The notes under the pieces: model-generated | Seen by the model: only the letters and a program-made list of their open reading frames with translations | Databases searched by the model: none | Told to the model about the DNA's origin: nothing | In this document: positions 4,886 through 7,198 of the stretch, one piece after another | Position numbering within the stretch: position 1 is the stretch's first letter | Layout of the letters: each line of letters begins with the position of its first letter | Translations under genes and position numbers: made by a program | Assembly (NCBI GenBank): GCA_023255165.1 | Contig: JALRJD010000048.1 | Span: 1 to 7,198, forward strand | DNA length: 7,198 nt | Origin: Porticoccaceae bacterium | GTDB lineage: Bacteria > Pseudomonadota > Gammaproteobacteria > Pseudomonadales > Porticoccaceae | Reading direction: 5' to 3'

Positions 4886-5872
4886 ATGCCACAAGCGACA
4901 ATTGACAGAACATTTTGCGTTGCGCCCATGCTCGACTGGACTGACCGCCACTGTCGCTATTTTTTGCGCCTGATCAGCCGACGGGCAATGCTCTACACCG
5001 AGATGATTACCACCGGCGCCATTATCCACGGCGATAGCGAACACCACCTGCGCATGGACCCCTTTGAAAATCCGGTGGCCCTGCAGCTGGGCGGCAGCGA
5101 TCCACAGGATCTGGCGCTGGCCTGCAAAATGGCGGCAAATTACGCTTACGCCGAAATCAATCTCAACTGCGGCTGCCCCAGCGATCGGGTGCAGAACGGC
5201 ATGTTTGGCGCGGTGATGATGAAAAATGCCGAGATCACCGCAAACTGTGTCGCCGCCATGCGCGATGCGGTGGATCTGCCCATCACCGTCAAGCATCGCA
5301 TCGGCGTCGATGATCATGACTCCTATGACTTTCTCCGCGACTTTGTCGGCACAGTGGCCGAGGCTGGCTGTGATGTATTTTTGGTGCATGCCCGCAAGGC
5401 CTGGTTGAAAGGCCTGAGTCCAAAACAGAATCGCGAGATTCCTGAACTCAATTACGATCGCGTCTATCAACTGAAACGGGATTTTCCGCAGCTGGAGATT
5501 ATTATCAATGGCGGTGTCACCACTCTGGAGCAGTCGCAACAGCATCTACACCACCTGGATGGTGTGATGATCGGTCGCGAGGCCTATACCAACCCCTATC
5601 TGCTGGCGACAGTCGATCAGCAACTCTATGGTGAGACAACAGAGCCAAAAAGCCGACGACAAATCGCCGAAGAGTTTCTACAATACGCCGACGCAGAAAT
5701 GTCTAAAGGCACAAAATTAAGCGCCATGACCAGGCATATTCTCGGCCTCTTTCACGGCATGCCGGGCGCCCGGCAATTCAGAAGGCATATTAGCGAAAAC
5801 GCCTTTAAACCCTCGGCGACAATAGACGTGTTAACCACCGCACTACAAAAAACATCCGGAGTATATGATTAA
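4886..5872 (+). CDS. dusA: tRNA-dihydrouridine(20/20a) synthase DusA
   Basis: DusA uses FMN and NADPH to reduce uridine 20 (and 20a) in the tRNA D loop to dihydrouridine. The 328-residue protein shows the family features in order: FMN-binding APMLDWTDRHCRYF at 13-26, TEMITTGAIIHGD at 38-50, QLGGSDP at 67-73, the catalytic segment NLNCGCPSDRVQNG with C97 as proton donor, K136, VHARKAWLKGLSPK at 167-180, the phosphate-binding NGG at 208-210 and GREAYTNP at 230-237. The HARKAWL and DRVQNG blocks are characteristic of DusA rather than DusB or DusC. The ATG places the APMLDW motif 12 residues in, which is plausible; no upstream ATG was found in frame. It is first in an operon with talB, and its TAA overlaps the talB ATG by one base. 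This dusA-tal pairing is also known from Pseudomonas. Confidence 0.97.
   Translation: MPQATIDRTFCVAPMLDWTDRHCRYFLRLISRRAMLYTEMITTGAIIHGDSEHHLRMDPFENPVALQLGGSDPQDLALACKMAANYAYAEINLNCGCPSDRVQNGMFGAVMMKNAEITANCVAAMRDAVDLPITVKHRIGVDDHDSYDFLRDFVGTVAEAGCDVFLVHARKAWLKGLSPKQNREIPELNYDRVYQLKRDFPQLEIIINGGVTTLEQSQQHLHHLDGVMIGREAYTNPYLLATVDQQLYGETTEPKSRRQIAEEFLQYADAEMSKGTKLSAMTRHILGLFHGMPGARQFRRHISENAFKPSATIDVLTTALQKTSGVYD
5858..5861 (+). promoter_or_regulatory. Ribosome-binding site for talB inside dusA
   Basis: GGAG lies ten bases before the talB ATG, within the last codons of dusA. It supports the overlapping ATG as the start. Together with the TAATG junction it suggests coupled or re-initiating translation. 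Confidence 0.5.
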
Positions 5873-6831
5873 TGAGCAAAAGCAAACTTGCCCAACTGAA
5901 AGAGATCACCACGGTGGTTGCCGACACTGGCGACTTTGATGCCATTGCCCAATATGCTCCGGAAGATGCCACAACCAATCCATCGCTGCTGCTGAAAGCC
6001 GCCCAGATGCCGGCCTACCGCGGTCTGGTTGACTCGATTGTGGCAACAACGCTGAATGGTCGGCTCTCCAGTGACGAGCAGCTGGCGGACTGCATGGACA
6101 GACTGGCGGTCGGTTTTGGCGAAAAAATTCTCGAGCAGATTCCCGGTCGTGTCTCCACTGAAGTGGATGCACGACTCTCTTTTGATGCGCAGGCATCGAT
6201 CGACAAGGCCCGTCATCTGATTGCCCTTTACGAACAGGCCGGTATTGGCCGCGATCGGGTGTTGATCAAGATGGCCTCAACCTGGGAAGGTATTCGCGCT
6301 GCCGAGCAGTTGGAAAAAGAAGGCATCAACTGCAACCTGACATTGCTGTTTAACTTTACCCAGGCCGTCGCCGCAGCCGATGCCGGCGCCTTTTTAATCT
6401 CGCCTTTTGTCGGTCGCATTCTCGACTGGTACAAACTTTCCACCGGCCTCGACGAATACGAGCCCGCTGACGATCCGGGCGTGCAATCGGTGACTCGCAT
6501 TTACAACTACTACAAGCAGAGCGGCTACAAAACCGTGGTGATGGGCGCCAGCTTTAGAAACACCGACGAGATAACCGAACTGGCTGGCTGTGATCGACTG
6601 ACTATCAGCCCACAGCTGCTGCAGGCGCTGGACGATGATTTTGGCACACTGGAGCGCAAGCTCGACCCCGCTGATACCGGCGCGAAAATCCACTACCAGC
6701 TCGGCGGAGAGAGCAGCTTCCGCTTTGAGTTAAATCAGGATGCCATGGCCACTGAAAAACTGGCCGAGGGCATCCGCGGATTTGTTGCCGATCAGATTAA
6801 ACTGGAAACCTGGTTAAAAGACCTGAGCTAA
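5872..6831 (+). CDS. talB: Transaldolase (TalB type)
   Basis: Transaldolase moves a dihydroxyacetone unit from sedoheptulose-7-phosphate to glyceraldehyde-3-phosphate in the non-oxidative pentose phosphate pathway, in the cytoplasm. At 319 residues it fits the classic long TalB/TalA group (E. coli TalB 317), not the short FSA-like group. Visible catalytic elements are VVADTGD with D18, DATTNPSL with N36, the STEVDARLS block with E97, and the Schiff-base lysine K133 in VLIKMASTW. NCNLTLLF (153-160), SPFVGRILDWYK (177-188) and VVMGASFRN (222-230) line the phosphate and sugar site. The start is supported by GGAG ten bases upstream and by alignment of the N terminus with TalB. It overlaps dusA and the following TerB-family gene by one base each, so the three genes are probably co-transcribed. 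Confidence 0.97.
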   Translation: MSKSKLAQLKEITTVVADTGDFDAIAQYAPEDATTNPSLLLKAAQMPAYRGLVDSIVATTLNGRLSSDEQLADCMDRLAVGFGEKILEQIPGRVSTEVDARLSFDAQASIDKARHLIALYEQAGIGRDRVLIKMASTWEGIRAAEQLEKEGINCNLTLLFNFTQAVAAADAGAFLISPFVGRILDWYKLSTGLDEYEPADDPGVQSVTRIYNYYKQSGYKTVVMGASFRNTDEITELAGCDRLTISPQLLQALDDDFGTLERKLDPADTGAKIHYQLGGESSFRFELNQDAMATEKLAEGIRGFVADQIKLETWLKDLS

Positions 6832-7198
6832 TGATTGAAAAAATCAAAGCGTTCTTCGCTAAAAATGTTATCGATACTGACGACAATTCGCTTCAGGCAG
6901 AGCAGCTGGCGACAGCGGCGCTGCTTATCGAGGTGATGGTGATTGATGGCAATCTGGCCGAGGACGAGCTGCAGTCAATTAGTCAAACCCTGAGCCAGAT
7001 ATTACAGCTCAGTTCAAAGCAGGTCGATGAGCTTATTTTATTGTCGCGGGATCAGGTGGCCGAAGCCACTTCGCTGTATCAGTTCACCAAAGAGATCAAC
7101 ACCCATTTTGATCAACAGAAAAAACTCGAACTGATGACGGCCATGTGGCGAGTGGCCTTTGCCGATGGTCATTTAGATAAACAGGAAGAAGGTATTAT
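6831..7198 (+). CDS. TerB-family (tellurite-resistance-like) protein, 3' end outside the window
   Basis: An open frame of 122 codons starts with MIEKIKAFFAK and runs off the window without a stop. It is helical and acidic. It has two similar blocks typical of TerB-like domains: VMVIDGNLAEDEL (about 36-47) and VAFADGHLDKQEE (about 108-120), each with a DG followed by acidic residues in a loop between helices. The family is named after tellurite resistance TerB, but most stand-alone members have no proven function, and no other ter genes are visible, so tellurite resistance should not be assumed. Its ATG overlaps the talB TAA by one base, which suggests the same operon. No strong Shine-Dalgarno is visible, and coupling to talB could supply ribosomes. 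Confidence 0.85.
   Translation, partial: MIEKIKAFFAKNVIDTDDNSLQAEQLATAALLIEVMVIDGNLAEDELQSISQTLSQILQLSSKQVDELILLSRDQVAEATSLYQFTKEINTHFDQQKKLELMTAMWRVAFADGHLDKQEEGI

Noticed and set aside
4814..5545. Minus-strand open frame of 243 codons opposite dusA.
   Set aside because: It is a shadow of dusA, which has all its cofactor-binding and catalytic motifs. The antisense product shows no recognisable domain.
4886..5872. A functional link between dusA and the aberrant D loops of the nearby tRNAs.
   Set aside because: The genes are more than 4 kb apart on opposite strands, and dusA-tal linkage exists without such tRNAs, so proximity alone does not support a connection.

Overview
The window looks like chromosomal DNA from a gammaproteobacterium. 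The uvrC-pgsA-tRNA order, a DusA-type dihydrouridine synthase next to a TalB-type transaldolase, and E. coli-like protein lengths all point there. The moderate base composition and the Baeyer-Villiger-type flavin monooxygenase would suit a free-living, perhaps marine, lineage such as Cellvibrionales, but that is only a guess. All calls come from reading the sequence, not from database searches.

Left part (1-600, minus strand): a tightly packed tRNA array lies downstream of pgsA. In transcription order it holds a broken tRNA-Cys copy, a hairpin-rich spacer, a tRNA-Cys with an abnormal T arm, a canonical tRNA-Ile(GAT), a tRNA-Tyr(GTA) that departs from several near-universal positions, and a tRNA-Lys(TTT) cut by the window edge. 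Tyr and Ile encode CCA, and the Ile/Tyr and Tyr/Lys gaps are one base each. E. coli and Pseudomonas carry Gly-Cys-Leu tRNAs here, so the array has been remodelled. An exact 38-bp repeat containing the 5' half of tRNA-Cys flanks the spacer.

Middle part (598-4684, minus strand): pgsA (phosphatidylglycerophosphate synthase), uvrC (excision nuclease subunit) and, upstream of uvrC, a flavin monooxygenase of the Baeyer-Villiger type. The gacA/uvrY response-regulator gene that usually precedes uvrC in gammaproteobacteria is not adjacent here.

Right part (4886-7198, plus strand): dusA, talB and the start of a TerB-family gene form a compact operon, with each junction a one-base TAATG overlap. It is divergent from the monooxygenase gene across a 201-bp intergenic region.

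The protein genes are ordinary housekeeping functions plus one accessory oxidoreductase. The unusual part is the tRNA array, with two structurally aberrant tRNAs, one pseudogene and a repeat-flanked hairpin segment. No CRISPR array, insertion sequence, integrase or toxin-antitoxin pair was found.
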